NCBI GenBank assembly: GCA_026260175.1
Contig: JAKCWW010002645.1
Span: forward strand, 241-54,957
From: Reticulitermes lucifugus
Lineage: Eukaryota > Arthropoda > Insecta > Blattodea > Rhinotermitidae
Direction of reading: 5' to 3'
Length of the DNA: 54,717 nucleotides
Of this stretch, positions 11,961-22,805 are shown piece by piece. Numbering within the stretch: position 1 is the first letter of the stretch; every line of letters starts with the position of its first letter. A program made the translations under genes and the position numbers. The notes under the pieces are model-generated. The model was not told the origin of the DNA. It ran no database searches and saw nothing but the letters and a program-made list of their open reading frames with translations.

Positions 11961-12026
11961 GGCGCAAAAGCCACTTGACACTTGGCGCAACATGTGTGAA
12001 GCGGAGTGTCAAGTGAATTTTGCGCC
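11961..12026. repeat. 21-bp inverted repeat, 24-nt loop
   Basis: Arm 11961-11981 (GGCGCAAAAGCCACTTGACAC) and arm 12006-12026 are reverse complements with two mismatches. The next base on each side extends the likeness. The loop also contains GGCGCAA. This looks like the end of a transposable element or a small foldback unit. Confidence 0.85.
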
Positions 12027-12221
12027 ACCCTCTATTCTTCCGTGGCTGGCTAATTTTTTTGTCAAAGACTGAATTTAGCCTATGTGGCAGCATGTTTATT
12101 CTGTTGCCCCTGAAGTTGAAATTGTCACGTCTTCCATGGTTTATCATGAAGCACCTTCCGAATTTGAACCAGCAGATATTGTTCGTATATGAAGAGTTCC
12201 AGTTATTACTGCACAGCTTGA

Positions 12222-12823
12222 AAACGGGGACACATGTAGGCATGGTCATGGGGAACACGTGTAGCGATGGTCATAGGAAACACATGTGGAGATGGTTATG
12301 GGAACACGTGTAGGCATGGCCATGGGTAACACGTGTAGAGATGGTCATAGGGAACACATGTAGAAATTGTCATGGGAACACGTGTAGCGATGTTCATAGG
12401 GAGCACGTGTAGAGATGGTCATGGGGAACACGTGTAGGCATGGTCATGGGGAACACGTGTGGGCATGGTCATGGGGAACATGTGTAGCGATGGCCATAGG
12501 ATACACATGTGGATATGGTTATGGGAACACGTGTAGGCATGGCCATGGGGAACACGTGTAGGCATTACCATGGGGAACACGTGTAGAGATGGTCATAGGG
12601 AACACATGTAGAAGTTGTCATGGGAACACGTGTAGCGATGGTCATAGGGAGCACGTGTAGAGATGGTCATGGGGAACACGTGTAGGCATGGTCATGGGAA
12701 ACACATGTAGAGATGGTCATAGGGAACACATGTAGAAATGGTCATGGGGAACACGTGTATATATGGCCATGAGGAACACGTGTAGACATGGTCATGGGGA
12801 ACAACTGTAGAGTTGGTCATGTG
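12222..12823. repeat. Minisatellite of about 25 bp, rich in CACGTG
   Basis: About 24 units of the form GGGAACACGTGTAG-NN-ATGGTCAT. Most carry the palindrome CACGTG; some carry CACATG. A higher-order structure is visible: the run of variants at 12335-12455 recurs at 12583-12705, an offset of 248 bp. CACGTG is an E-box, the binding site of many bHLH factors; any regulatory role is inference. Confidence 0.95.
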
Positions 12824-12834
12824 TGTCCGTTTAT

Positions 12835-12960
12835 CCAGCCGTTTGCATGTTTCAAGTCGTGAACTGCTGGACCGGTTTTGATTAAATATGGTACGGATGT
12901 TACGTCAGTGGAAGCCACTCCAAGTTCGTAGTTAATTTATTTTCGTGGAATCCGTAATAG
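12835..12960. repeat. Possible transposon tail remnant
   Basis: TGTGTCCGTTTATCCAGCC, GTCGTGAACTGCTGGACC and GGTTTTGATTAAATATGGTA follow each other. This wording is typical of the non-coding tail of RTE-like or other insect elements. Impression only. Confidence 0.35.
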
Positions 12961-13597
12961 CAATGGCGGCCACACGAACTTATTTGGTGGGAGCGACACT
13001 AGCACCATTACCAAAGTATGATATATTTGGTAACAAGTAATAATATAGAGATTAATGTAACGATGGTGATCATGTCAGTGATATTATTTAAAGCAACAAA
13101 TTTTAATTCGTTAGGAAGTGCACATACGCCCGAATGTGAATTCAGAATGCCATTATGGAAGGAATGCTTCTGGATACGGACACCTTGGGACTCCTGTTTA
13201 TGTGTCTACCTGTACTAATAACGTGACGTATGCCTGTAGGCCTACAGAGTATTTCTAAAATTCACGGAACGACTTCAGAGGCGTGTTCTGTAGACACAGA
13301 TAAAGAAAAACATACATGTAACATAATTTTATGAAAATAGATTTATCGTCGTTGACGTTACCACATAGAAAGAAGCACACATTGTATGACAACGGAACCT
13401 ACGTGCTGACTTGAGTACCGAGCCCCGAAAATTAGCTTTTGTCGTGGAGTAGAGTAAGAGACGAGGCGTTTTGTATCTTGAGCAGTAATCTCAATGTAAA
13501 TGTAAATGCTGAGCTGTTACGTTTTATTACTCACTCAGAGAGTAGCTAGATGGTTTGAGAGTCGTTTGAGACATGAATAAATCGCATTTGTCTGTAC
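12961..13597. other. No gene recognised
   Basis: Short frames without recognisable content. Confidence 0.5.
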
Positions 13598-13935
13598 AGC
13601 ACTGTTCATAGGACATGACCCAAAACTGGTCTTTTTGTAAAGTACTGTCCATAAAACACAAGACGAGATTGGTTTGGCCCTAGAACAGTGATCGTAAACT
13701 ACGAAGGTGATTGGCCAGTTCCTATAGCATTGTTTATAAAACCCGACCCGCGATTGGCGTGTCCCAGTAGCACTTCGTAAAAATCACACCCGCGGTTGGT
13801 ATATCCCGTCTTGTGTGTTTCGATAGCACTGTTCATAAAACACACTCCGACGTGGCTGTGTTTCCCTACAAGACTGTTTATGAAGCCCGACCCGTGGCTG
13901 TTGTCTCCATAAAGCACTGGTTATAAAACACAATC
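13598..13935. repeat. Degenerate tandem repeat of about 45 bp, 8 units
   Basis: Variants of AGCACTGTTCATAAAACAC start near 13600, 13643, 13685, 13728, 13770, 13826, 13872 and 13915, each followed by a GACCCGCGATTGG-like segment. Units are strongly diverged, so the array is old. Confidence 0.8.
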
Positions 13936-15501
13936 CTGAAAGAATTTTCCGGAACGCAATACATCACTACTATACACGGTAACATGTTCACTCAGTGCAG
14001 GGGATATGCCTTGTAAATCTGCTGTAATTTTCCCATTGTTAATATTGTCGACTTTATATACGACCGCAGTGAACAGGGAAATGTTTGTGAAGAAAGTGTA
14101 TCGCCGTGTTCGGTTGTGTGTGAGGTCCTGCCAGTTCTTGACTAGCTGCACCTCCTGTCATTTCTCTGTCACGGAGCCTTCATTCGCTGCATCGACTGCG
14201 TTAGTTCTTGTATTTCATGCCCCTCTCTTTCTTCACTCTAAGCTTCGTCGTACCTACCGTGACTTCAAGCCGCCATGATTGATATAAAGAAGGCATGATT
14301 TGGAATCCGGCTTTATTCTTATAAGTTTGCATATCTTTCTGTTTTTCTGGGCCTAAGCTGTGCGATGGGCTAATCCTGCATCAAAGGAAACTTACTATTT
14401 ATTGAAAAAGTGCATTGTCTATTTGTACGGGGTGGAAGAAACGTGCAGTCCCAATCCGTATAGGCATTACCGGTATAAATAGTTGGACTTCAGAACTCTT
14501 TTGCTCAGTGATTTGCATACAGAAAACTGGAACAGAGCTGTAGTGGGTTGTGCTGCAGTCGTGTTGCATGCAGTATTAAACATCGCATGATACGAAAATG
14601 CACGAAAACATGCGAGTTCCAGGAAAATGATCACGTGTATTGAATGAACTGGGGTTAGAAGGGTGAGGGACTGTTTAGTTCCGCAGCTATTGGTATGGTG
14701 GCTGTGTAATGTGATGGCAGTCAATCTGTAATCCCATTTCGACACCTGAACATCGTGATGTTACTTACTGTACCGTGAGGTCACTTCCCTTTGTAACCTT
14801 TGAAGAGACATTTTAACACAAAATATTCGTTTCTGAGCAGCTAGGCAGTCCGTAAGAAATACGATAACTATTAATGTGATTGGTTTCCAGTTTCTTGTTT
14901 GAGTTTGGTCATATGAGATAGAATCTTTGTGCTGAAGACACGCGCTATCTTAGCCCAGCCTGCATCATTGTAATTAAAAAGCTATATAATAATATTCGTA
15001 TAACCACAATTTTTATTTGAAATTATCACGTGGGATTCAAACTTCTTGCTTCTTGCACGGTTGCTTGTTTTAAGTTTCTGGTTGGCCTTTGTTTAGGTTC
15101 CAAAACAACCTTAACGCCCACTTGCTTGTACATCTTGATCATACCATCACCAGAGCTGTAACTGTCACTGTTTCAGTTTTCATGCCGTATTTGCACGAAC
15201 ATTACATGAGTTCATGACTGATCGCCTGTTGTTTGGTGGGCGAACTAAAAGTTCTGGAGGGATTTTCTGTTCCCTATCGGCCCTACTTTGCATGAATTCA
15301 AATCCTGTTATTTTTCTCAGAAACGACTTTTAATACTTACGTAACATTCTTACATAATATATTACATCTCGTTAAGCTCACGACGTATGTTTCAAATATG
15401 TTTTTCAGTATGGTGAATATTTAACGAAATGCAAGAAAAAATACTTCTAAACTCATTACGAAGGAAATAGGCCTATATACTCATAATCTAGTATGTAACC
15501 C
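13936..15501. other. No gene recognised
   Basis: No coding frame with a recognisable domain, no RNA gene and no repeat that I can place. Confidence 0.5.
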
Positions 15502-15511
15502 CAGTCCAGCC

Positions 15512-15773
15512 GATCCCGGTGGCCGTGCCATCTAAGGCGTAGATCTGCAGGCGCTTGATTGCTGGGATCGCGGGTTCGAATTCCGCTGAATAGCATGGAT
15601 GTTCGTCTCATGTGTTTTTTGTGTATTGTGTAGGTAGCGGCCTCTGAGACGGGCTTATCACTTGGTTCAAAGGAGTCATACCAGCTGTGTATGTCCAATT
15701 GTGTGTGATCTTGAAACCTCAACAATGAGGCGGTCTAGGCCCGATTTTGGCTCTTGCGTCACGGAATTAAAAA
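15512..15773 (+). mobile_element. tRNA-derived SINE, family A copy 2
   Basis: Starts GATCCCGGTGGCCGTGCC, with box A-like TGGCCGTGCCATCTAAGG and a clear box B, GGGTTCGAATTCC. The body matches the copy at 4408 and ends in GGAATTAAAAA. A short possible target-site duplication, CAGTCCA, lies at 15502-15508 and 15774-15780. Confidence 0.85.
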
Positions 15774-15780
15774 CAGTCCA

Positions 15781-16871
15781 AGTACGTACACTTGTAAGTC
15801 ACTATTTTCATCTCATTTTCCTTTTATATTTTAGGCATGAACGCAGTAACGTTCATATGTCTTTTCCTATCAGTAATTACACGTTACTTCATATCCGTGA
15901 CTGTTGCAAGCAACAATGCACTGACTCTGTGTAATCTGTCCGTAGCGCATCTGCTTCACACGTCAGGGGCTGTGGACTTTATGATGATGAATTAGACTTA
16001 ATTTGTTGCAGACAAACTGATTAATTGAATTATCCGCATACTGTGGATCTTCATGGTCTGTATTCATTTCAGTTAACCATTTACATAACAATTAGTATAT
16101 GTTTCACTCGCCTTTACATTGAGACTCCGCATTTTGCCGATGGAGTGTATAAACTCATGTGTGTTTCGTACGATTCTGAGAACATAAAGTAATTATTTCC
16201 TTCAGCGGCATTAGCCGGTTGATCTGTAATGGATATGCAGTGTTTTCTGTGCGGTAGCAACAGAATTTTTAGTTGTCGTATAGATCGACTTTATTGTTCA
16301 GAGTGTTAACTTTTACGTAATGTGTCCTGAAGTTGCTGAGTTTGGAATCGAATCACACAGAGGTTGAATGTTTACTTTTCTAGTCAGATGATCAGGGTGT
16401 TATTGGTATTGGTTTATTGACGTGGTAAATATAGCAACCCATCTCGCCTGTATGTGTGTGTGATCGATCTGAACATTCAACTAGAATAACCTTTTGCAAT
16501 CCCCCGCTCGGCCTGTGACATCAAAATCAATTCATGTTCGTTGTATATGCTTCACTCCAGAACTGTAGCTACCCCTTTCCACAAACCCCAATCGAACCAC
16601 AATTACGAGAAAGTAATAAAATTCACTCGTGTGTTGGGAATTTGCTGTGTTCAATGACGTAATGTCGGGGCTGCGAAGATCTGATGTCGTCTGTCACATT
16701 AACATGTGCCACATGCACTCCTGGACAGTGATTTACTTAGGATGAAGCCATTCGTTAATTCATTTTGGTTGGCGTTCTGGTAGCTGTATCACGGAACTTT
16801 AAAGCAGAGTATTAGTGCACATGAAACCGCGAATCTCCGTTCTTACATTTGAATAGCGTGTTGTTATCGGA
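15781..16871. other. No gene recognised
   Basis: Nothing recognised on either strand. Confidence 0.5.
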
Positions 16872-17015
16872 CATCTGGGACGAGTGATTAGTTAACACCC
16901 TTGATTCGTAATCGGGAGGTGCCCGGTTGGCATCCTTTCCCAGAAACCTGCTCCTTGAGGAAACACCGGACTAGAAAGTCAAATTAGGCCACTACCACTT
17001 CCGTCCACAGGTGTT
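16872..17015 (+). mobile_element. Probable tRNA-derived SINE (family E)
   Basis: GTGATTAGTTAACACCC resembles box A and CGGTTGGCATCC resembles a mutated box B, about 35 bp apart as in a tRNA head. The block CCTGCTCCTTGAGGAA downstream is shared with the fragment at about 7365. Only one near-complete copy is visible, so the element borders are uncertain. Confidence 0.5.
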
Positions 17016-17153
17016 AAACTCGTTACTTAGTAATCATCATACAATTCGACGCTTTATAATGTAATCTACTTTCAGAAACATTAAATGAACAACTTAATTA
17101 GTTAAATATTTGTAACAGAATAAACAGACATACATAGTGCCAGCTGGGAAATA

Positions 17154-17512
17154 CTGTAGACCAGTGTTTCCCAACCTTTCTTCCATGGTGGAACCCCTAG
17201 AATAATTTTTTATATGCCGAGGAACCCCTAACTGTGAAAATGTTTGTGGGTCACAAAAAGTTGGTAGCGAGGGAGTGCAGTTCTATTACTGCTAAATTAT
17301 TTAAAAAAAATGTATTCGCAGGGAGCGTATATAATATATGTATATATGTGTATATATATAATTCAGCTTACATTGTAAAGATACTGAGGAATTTTTCCTG
17401 TATTTTGTGTTATGTATTTTTTCTTATATTAAAATATCGCTGTATTTCAAAATCATTATGTATTTAGTCGACGATTTCTCGTGGAACCCCGTTTGGAAAC
17501 ACTGCTGTAGAC
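17154..17512. mobile_element. hAT-type non-autonomous DNA transposon (MITE)
   Basis: The element proper is 17162-17504 (343 bp). Its ends are CAGTGTTTCC and GGAAACACTG, perfect inverted repeats over 10 bp, with further subterminal GGAACCCC copies. It is flanked by a perfect 8-bp target-site duplication, CTGTAGAC, at 17154-17161 and 17505-17512. An 8-bp duplication with CAGTG ends is the signature of the hAT superfamily. There is no transposase inside; the one plus-strand frame (17234-17467) is AT-rich and meaningless. An autonomous partner elsewhere in the genome would have to move it. Confidence 0.93.
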
Positions 17513-17964
17513 AGAAGCACGCAAATTAGAAACGGCAGAATCTTTTTTTATGGAAATATATTATAGAATGTGAACCGACACCAATGACAGCTTCCTGTTC
17601 GTCATTCTGAGGCGCTATTTCTTTCTTCGGAACCGCATTTGGTAGTCCAGTGCTAATTTGCTGTCGAGGGCAGTCACTCTTAAGTAGTGTGTTTGTATAA
17701 CAAAATATGCTTCAAGGGCTACAGTAGTCGGACGACTCAAATATCCTTCGCATACCATAATCATACCGACGTCTGTAAAACCATGCTGTGCAGTGTGTTT
17801 TACTCCCTGTGGTCAACATAAATTTTAGTTTACAGTGTTCAAAGCGCGGTACAGCCGGGACTCAGAGTTCATACGGCAATAATTAAGCTTGTTAACTGTT
17901 GTGTAGCTCACACGAGGGGGGCCAGTTGAACTGGCTTCAGAGAGAATATAATGTCTGAAGAATA
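17513..17964. other. No gene recognised
   Basis: Nothing recognised. Confidence 0.5.
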
Positions 17965-18084
17965 CGTTCTTGGAATGTGGCGCCATGCAATCTGGTAGGA
18001 AATCATCTGAAGATGGTGGAAAGTTCCCCCAACACGTTGATAAATTACAACCAGACCACACAGTATGACATCCCACAAGACAGT
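17965..18084 (+). repeat. Palindromic repeat with hammerhead-like core
   Basis: The left arm 17965-17996 (GTTCTTGGAATGTGGCGCC..., ending CTGGT) pairs imperfectly with the right arm 18050-18084 (ACCAG..., ending CATCCCACAAGAC). Between them lie CTGAAGA at 18007-18013, a GGTGGAA/TTCCCCC hairpin and AACACGTTG, a mutated form of the GAAACGTTG seen in sister copies. Confidence 0.6.
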
Positions 18085-18146
18085 CTTCGTAGCCGCATCC
18101 GTGACAACCTAAATCTCAAAAACATCTTTCGTTTAAATAGTTTGCC

Positions 18147-18445
18147 TATCAAATCGGTATGGGCCGGGATAGCGTAGTCGGTATAGCGACTCACTACGAG
18201 CTGGACGGTCCGGAGATCGAATCCGGGTGGGGGCGAGATTTTCAGCACCAGTCCAGACCGGCCCTGGGGCCTACCCAGCCTCCTGTACNNNNNNNNNNNN
18301 NNNNNNNNNNNNNNNNNNNNNNNNNNNNNNNNNNNNNNNNNNNNNNNNNNNNNNNNNNNNNNNNNNNNTATACCTCTACTCCCCCTCTGGGCCTTCATGG
18401 CCTGTTCTAGGGTGAACTTTACCTTTACCGTTATCAAATCGGTAT
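18147..18445 (+). mobile_element. tRNA-derived SINE, family B copy 3 (with gap)
   Basis: The SINE spans 18161-18431 between target-site duplications TATCAAATCGGTAT (14 bp, perfect; 18147-18160 and 18432-18445). The head GGGATAGCGTAGTCGG (box A) and GAGATCGAATCC (box B) are better preserved than in other copies, and the tail is CTTTACCTTTACC. The middle is replaced by 80 N (18289-18368), probably because assembly failed inside a repeated sequence. Confidence 0.95.
18289..18368. other. Assembly gap, 80 N
   Basis: Run of N within the family B SINE. Confidence 1.
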
Positions 18446-18610
18446 GCTGAGTTCGTTTCTAATTTTCTAGCTTATTCTTGGCGTAGGCCTGCTGTCCATG
18501 GTTAGATACAATAAATCTGTCTTTAGAGAAGACATCGCGCCGTGTTTCATAAACTAACTAATAAAGACAGTGTAGTAAACACAACTGCTCTTTGTATTTG
18601 TTTTTATAAA

Positions 18611-18648
18611 ACGCTACATGTTTCGGCCCTTAAGGGTTATCATAAGAG
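18611..18648 (-). repeat. Hammerhead-like core, minus strand
   Basis: The minus strand reads TTATGATAACCC, TTAAGGGCCGAAAC, ATGTAGCG. The CCGAAACATGTAG end closely matches the core at 24959-25004, while the TGATGA block is mutated to TGATAA. Confidence 0.45.
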
Positions 18649-19745
18649 TGAATGTGTAAAAAGAATGGCAGTTAAATCCTTTGAATTGTCATTCTTATGT
18701 AAGAGATCTCTTTCTTACAACAAATCTACTACAATTATACTCCTTTCACATTATATTCACCTTGCATTCTGTCTTATATAATAGCTTTTATTTTAAGTGC
18801 ATATGTTGGTTAAAATAAAAGCAATTATACTCCTGTATAAAAATCAACCTGACACACCTAAATTTTATAATGTAAAAAGTTTTTATATATAGTTGTGTTT
18901 TTATGACGGCATGTATGTTATATCATTAAACGTGTACTAGAAAATGTCGATTTAGGATTATTATAAAATCATTAAAATTCTTGTATTTTTGCTTTATTGT
19001 AATAAGAATTACTTAACCTTTTGTTTACATTATTTGTTTTTATTGCTGATATGTAACAGTTTGTTTTGCTTTATATATGAAATAGGTACGTTAACTTGGC
19101 GCCAATGTCGTGAATTTAATTGTTTATCGGTTAATATATTCTGATATTTTCTGCTTTATTTATATAAAATTCGAGTATGACATTCTTTTTTTTACGTGGC
19201 TTTCTCATTTATCTTCTTTATGAAGTGTTTAATTGGCCGTGTTGAACCTTGTTTCTACTTGTTATTTGAAGCCTGTTGCATGTGTTGTGCAGGGGCCAAC
19301 GTTGACACTGCACAGTACGTGCAAAATAGCTACCAAGTATTCTCTTGCTTCCAGTTATCGGCCCAAATCTTTGCATAAATTGTCATTGTCCCCATACGCG
19401 CTGCATGTTCTTTCCGTCTAAGAATTCTTGTTTTGATCGCCCTGATTGTATCTGATGAATATAAATATGAATTTGAGAATTGAGCAGTTTTCTCTGACCT
19501 GCTGCTTTCTGTTCGGTCTAAACACTCGCATCAGCACCAGTTCTCAAACACCTTCATCCTGTGTCATGATTTCCTTGTTCTTGTTAGTGGATCGTGTTTA
19601 CTGTGTCATTCACAAGGGCTCTCAGTGATCAGTGGCATAGCAGCATGTAGTGTGACACTGTTGCTTGCTATGGTACTTGTACCCTAATATGGTTCGATGT
19701 ATCCCAGCGCTCGAACACGAGCTATGCTATCTACTCGCGTCATAC
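18649..19745. other. No gene recognised
   Basis: AT-rich DNA. Short frames only. Confidence 0.5.
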
Positions 19746-20141
19746 AGATTCGGCATTGCAGTAGTATTGTTAACGACAAAATTACAAGAAGGTCATTCCT
19801 TTCCAAACTGAAGTTGACGTAAAGGGGTCCAAATTCATGTATATAGATTCGGCATTGCAGTAGTATTGTTAACGACAAAATTACAAGAAGGTCATTCCTT
19901 TCCAAACTGAAGTTGACGTAAAGGGGTCCAAATTCATGTATATAGATTCGGCATTGCAGTAGTATTGTTAACGACAAAATTACAAGAAGGTCATTCCTTT
20001 CCAAACTGAAGTTGACGTAAAGGGGTCCAAATTCATGTATATGGATTCGGCATTGCAGTAGTATTGTTAACGACAAAATTACAAGAAGGTCATTCCGTTC
20101 CAAACTGAAGTTGACGTAAAGGGGTCCAAATTCATGTATAT
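19746..20141. repeat. 99-bp tandem repeat, 4 near-identical units
   Basis: Units start at 19746, 19845, 19944 and about 20043 and differ by only a few bases, so the expansion is recent. Because 99 is a multiple of three, a minus-strand frame of 139 codons stays open with a 33-residue period (RNDLLVILSLTILLQCR core). I consider that frame a by-product of the array, not a gene. Confidence 0.95.
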
Positions 20142-22686
20142 AAAGTGAATTCTTTCTGCTCTGAAGGTATTTTCTAAAAGGAATGATGACAATGACCTTA
20201 CGTCTTCATTACCGCCACCAGCATCAAGGTCAGTCTGTTCCAGTTACAGGAATTAAAACTGTTTTTGTTTCATCTTCTTATCCCACGTTCCTGGCGTCTT
20301 CTATTCATTTTATATTGATATCAGCAGCTTTTGGATCATACGTACAGGCATTCCTTTTGGTATTCTAGCCATATTGTAATAAAACTTGCCATTTCCAGTT
20401 TTCTGCAACATTTTCATTACTTTTATGGCACATCATTCTGCATCGTAATTGGGTATTAACCTCAACTCTGCTCTTTGCCATAACGAGGAGATGGATTAAT
20501 TGGCAGGGAACGATAGACTGGTTGATAGGAAGTAGAGTCGCATTTAGAGGATGATTATGGCCCCAATATGCCCCGGATGACACGACAACCCTTTTCCTGA
20601 CAACATTTGAGTATGAAATGAAAAGTTTGTGCGAAAGACCGAACATTTATTTTAACAGCGTAGTTTATCCCGTAATATGTGTACAGAATGATCAGGAAAC
20701 TGTTGGACTATAAGAAAATCGAAGTAAATGATCGGTTACTACATCGGAATGAACTTTTGACTTATTTGGGTCTCCTAGTTTGTTAAAATGGTGAAGTCTA
20801 GGAGCCTGCTAAGATAGGCCGATTCTAGTTCTAGTGGGAGAGACAAGTAATTCATAACATAATTTCGGCGAGCTTTGCAGCACTTTTCACTTGTAAGACC
20901 GAGAATGTGGTGGAGGATAGCTTGAAAAATGGTTCGTAGGCGGGCCGGTAAGAGATAAATGGAATTGGCATACCATCTTGGTAGCTGCTGTATTTGGGTT
21001 CTACCATTACAGCATTAGTGAGTTACGAAATGCTAATATTGTGATGTGGGATCCCACAAAAAACGAAAACAAAGATCATAATATAGTAATATGAGCTGCA
21101 TTTTACGTGCAGTTTAAGTCTGTATTTGGCCTGATGGTGAATTATTTAATCCGAAACACGTAGCGTTTTCTGAGTATATATAGTTGTGTTCGACTGATGG
21201 TATGATGTTGTTTTGAATATCAGGGTTCTCCCCTCTCCGAAATGACTTTGCGAGTTGTTTGTGTGTCCGTAAGCATCACACATTTGACTCCAAGCAGTTT
21301 TATGATTCTTTCAGCAAATGCGTGACTTCGGTAAATTTTCCGCCGTTTGGAGCCAAAAATAGATCGTATGTACCGACTTTCGCTGAATCCTGTTCTGCTG
21401 ACACTTGCATTTTGGCTTAGTAGCCTAATTGAAAGTGTACTTATCGTATATTAATCATCTGTTAGTGCTGTGTTCATTATACAATGGACTATCTCCACCC
21501 TCCTCGTCTTTAGTTTTCTTATCCAGTATTTCTTTCGATTGTCTTCAATCTTCCTTACATTTTATGCGTGAACTGTCGCCTGTGGTTCCTCTGTCATCCT
21601 TCGATGACTGGAGTGTTTCCGGTTTGCTCTGTCTCACACGTTGTGGTAGCGTGCACTGGTTCCACTTAACATCTAACGTCCCTCACCAAAGAACTGAAGC
21701 TGATATCGTACGATCCACGTGGCATGGGGCAACTAATCAATGGGCTGGCAGGGGTGAGTAATGTACATAGTACAGCATAAGGGTGGCATAGTAGTAAGGG
21801 AGGTGTGATTGTCTCCCCCTCTGCGTACACGCATGCGTCCTCCCTCCCTTTGCTGCAGTCACTTCCTGGGCCCGTATCTAGAGAGGGCATTGAACTTCCC
21901 TATTTTCCCATACACGTGGTTGGGAAGGGTTCCTTCCACAAGGGCTATCCAAAGTCAGTAGTTGCAAAGTGAACTTACCACACTTTCCCCCTCTTTCAGC
22001 CGTGAATGTTAGTGCACATGTCATGTTAGCATGACTCATGTAGGTTTGCAGAAACAGAAGGTTCCAGAAATCCGTAGTCATGCGTTTCAATATCGGGACT
22101 CCTATACCGCGCTCTTGCGTACTGCTTGGTGTGTTCTCCTCCGGCTGTTTCGGGTTCCTTCTGCCATTCATAAAAGTAGCAGCAGCATTCATAATTCAGC
22201 CGAAAACCTGAAGGGAAGACCCAACTTGGGAAGATTAGGCGTGGATGTAAGGAAAATTAATATTAGATGTATCTTAATGAGCTGTGATGTGGACTAGATG
22301 TGTCTATAGCAATGTAGGGTTCATCTGCAGGCTGTTGTGCACAAAAGGCTGGGAAGGTTTGTAGCCAGCTGAATGATTAAATTCTCAATAACTCTACTCG
22401 CAGACATTACGAGCAGTATCACTGGCATGGCAGCATTCAATTGTATTTCTGTTGTGTAGTATGTTTCCCAATATGTACTGGATCTGCGAAGAAAATGTGT
22501 TCAAACTGTAGAGAAGAACTCGCAAGATTGGAATGTATATACTTATTTTGCTGCGTCTAATAGCTGATGCAGAACTCGGAAAAGTCAAGCTCTACCTTCG
22601 GTTGTGTTGAAATGGTGTGGTAAGTTCCTTGTGCCGTAGGCACCGTGTTGTGAAGACTTATGTTAGTTTTAAGCTCCGACTGCTTT
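20142..22686. other. No gene recognised
   Basis: Contains a GC-rich patch at about 21,730-21,900 with pyrimidine runs. Overlapping frames on both strands (about 100 codons) have no recognisable domain. Confidence 0.5.
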
Positions 22687-22805
22687 ACCCCTGGTATCCA
22701 TTGAATAGGAGGCTGGGTGGACTCCAGAGCCGGTCTGGATGTGGTGATAAAGAGAGCTTTTGTCCTGTGGGTAATCGAACTGCGATCATCCAGCCGGTAG
22801 CCTGA
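22687..22805 (-). mobile_element. SINE family B, truncated copy 4
   Basis: The reverse complement reads box B-like CGCAGTTCGATTACCC, then TCCAGACCGGCTCTGGAG, then CCACCCAGCCTCCTATTCAA, the head-to-middle part of family B. The 3' part is missing. Confidence 0.75.

Noticed and set aside
11815-12258. 147-codon minus-strand ORF
   Set aside because: Runs through the inverted repeat at 11961-12026 into the minisatellite; no domain.
12222-12823. CRISPR-like array
   Set aside because: There are no unique spacers; units are contiguous tandem copies in a eukaryotic genome.
19684-20103. 139-codon minus-strand ORF with 33-residue repeats
   Set aside because: Entirely explained by the 99-bp tandem array whose period preserves frame; no start context, domain or flanking coding.
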